This document shows, in pieces, positions 6,677 through 6,950 of a stretch of 6,950 nt of DNA. Source of the stretch: Clostridia bacterium. Lineage in GTDB: Bacteria > Bacillota > Clostridia > Christensenellales > CAG-1252. A program made the translations under genes and the position numbers. Numbering within the stretch: position 1 is the stretch's first letter; every line of letters starts with the position of its first letter. The stretch lies in NCBI GenBank assembly GCA_009928745.1, contig SACC01000061.1:1-6950 (forward strand), in the 5' to 3' direction. A model generated the notes under the pieces. That model was not told the origin of the DNA. It searched no databases and was given only the letters and a program-made list of their open reading frames with translations.

Positions 6677-6685
6677 TGGTATAAT
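6677..6685 (+). promoter_or_regulatory. Extended -10 promoter-like site
   Basis: TG, one base, then a perfect TATAAT (6680-6685) forms an ideal extended -10. The -35 region is only A/T (6657-6662 ATTTTT); TTTACA at 6661-6666 is too close. It lies after the yqeY terminator and before a doubtful short ORF, and transcription would begin near 6692. In such AT-rich DNA this could be chance. Confidence 0.3.
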
Positions 6686-6713
6686 TTAAACTGTTTGTAT
6701 TAGCAAGGAAACA

Positions 6714-6821
6714 ATGACATATATTGAATTAAGCAAGCATAAAAACAACAGACAAGCGTTTCCGCTTGCCTGTTATTACAATTTCCCCTTACTTTTCCTT
6801 AAATACTTTTATGATTTTTAA
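6714..6821 (+). CDS. Doubtful 35-residue ORF
   Basis: The ORF runs ATG to TAA with AAGGAA ending 3 nt before the start and the extended -10 site upstream, so the initiation signals look reasonable. The product begins MTYIELSKHKNN and ends in an aromatic/hydrophobic half (residues 20-35 rich in F, Y and L). It is not recognised. Against it, residues 12-21 are encoded by the arms of a hairpin that seems to serve as a minus-strand terminator, there is no clear terminator downstream, and the sequence is AT-rich. It could be a leader peptide, a small RNA region or nothing. Confidence 0.18.
   Translation: MTYIELSKHKNNRQAFPLACYYNFPLLFLKYFYDF
6741..6774 (-). terminator. Rho-independent terminator for a minus-strand gene from the right
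   Basis: AACAGACAAGCG (6747-6758) and CGCTTGCCTGTT (6763-6774) form a 12-position stem with a 4-nt loop. On the minus strand the single imperfect pair (6752/6769) becomes a G-U wobble and the stem is followed by GTTTTT (6746-6741), a proper U tract. On the plus strand the same pair is an A-C mismatch and no U tract follows. Direction is therefore minus, which fits a reading frame that ends at 6864. Confidence 0.65.
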
Positions 6822-6863
6822 AATTATAGATAATTGTAATGATTATTGTTGCGTAATTGATTT

Positions 6864-6950
6864 TTAAGATTTATCAGTTAAGTCAAGATACAAATAGTGT
6901 GTTATTGTGTTTGCGTTCCAATATTCATAGTATTCAACTCTATATAGCGC
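6864..6950 (-). CDS. C-terminal end of an unidentified protein entering from the right edge
   Basis: The minus strand is open from the window edge for 28 codons and stops with TAA at 6866-6864. The peptide reads ALYRVEYYEYWNANT and continues to a DLTDKS end. The other two minus-strand frames close after 15 and 2 codons. A minus-directed terminator lies 90 nt downstream, which supports a real gene end. The fragment is too short to name, and 28 open codons alone is weak evidence. Confidence 0.4.
   Translation of the reverse strand, partial: ALYRVEYYEYWNANTITHYLYLDLTDKS

Overview
This window looks like a piece of a low-to-medium GC Gram-positive (Firmicutes, probably uncultured Clostridia-type) chromosome or metagenomic contig. 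The reasons are sigma-A type promoters, purine-rich Shine-Dalgarno sites before most genes, AT-rich intergenic DNA around coding DNA of roughly 45% GC, and a YqeY-family gene. The taxonomic guess is inference only.

The core, about 420-5904, is a divergent carbohydrate-use locus. On the minus strand a two-gene operon encodes a membrane-anchored, Dcr2/purple-acid-phosphatase-like metallophosphoesterase (1962-3098). It is followed 16 nt later by a membrane-anchored (alpha/alpha)-toroid, polysaccharide-lyase-like protein (1945 down to the left edge). On the plus strand, from a strong consensus promoter and a leader of about 130 nt, a cytoplasmic GH105/GH88-type unsaturated glucuronyl/galacturonyl hydrolase (3368-4426) is translationally coupled (TAATG overlap) to a GPH/MelB-type sugar:cation symporter (4426-5904). 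The simplest reading is that uronic-acid polysaccharide is cut outside the cell by a lyase. The unsaturated oligosaccharides are then imported by the symporter and their terminal unsaturated uronate is removed inside. The phosphoesterase may remove a phosphate decoration; its role here is unproven.

The most unusual feature is at the left edge. The lyase-like reading frame changes character abruptly near position 421. From there to position 1 the same open frame encodes the peptide-sensing C-terminal domain of an Rgg/GadR/MutR-type Lactobacillales regulator, at about 32% GC against about 44% in the next 420 bases. It replaces the beta-sandwich part that I would expect. A cytoplasmic regulator domain at the outside end of a membrane-anchored protein makes no functional sense, so I regard this as a junction between unrelated DNAs. 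It is either an assembly chimera or a recent recombination, and it should be checked before any 'fusion protein' is believed.

The right part is housekeeping and edge material. A YqeY/GatB-domain gene (6147-6572) has its own promoter and terminator. Next comes a convergent intergenic region with an extended -10 promoter, a doubtful 35-codon ORF, and a hairpin that works best as a terminator for the minus strand. The last bases are the probable C-terminus of a minus-strand gene entering from the right edge. I saw no tRNA, rRNA, CRISPR array, transposase or insertion sequence.
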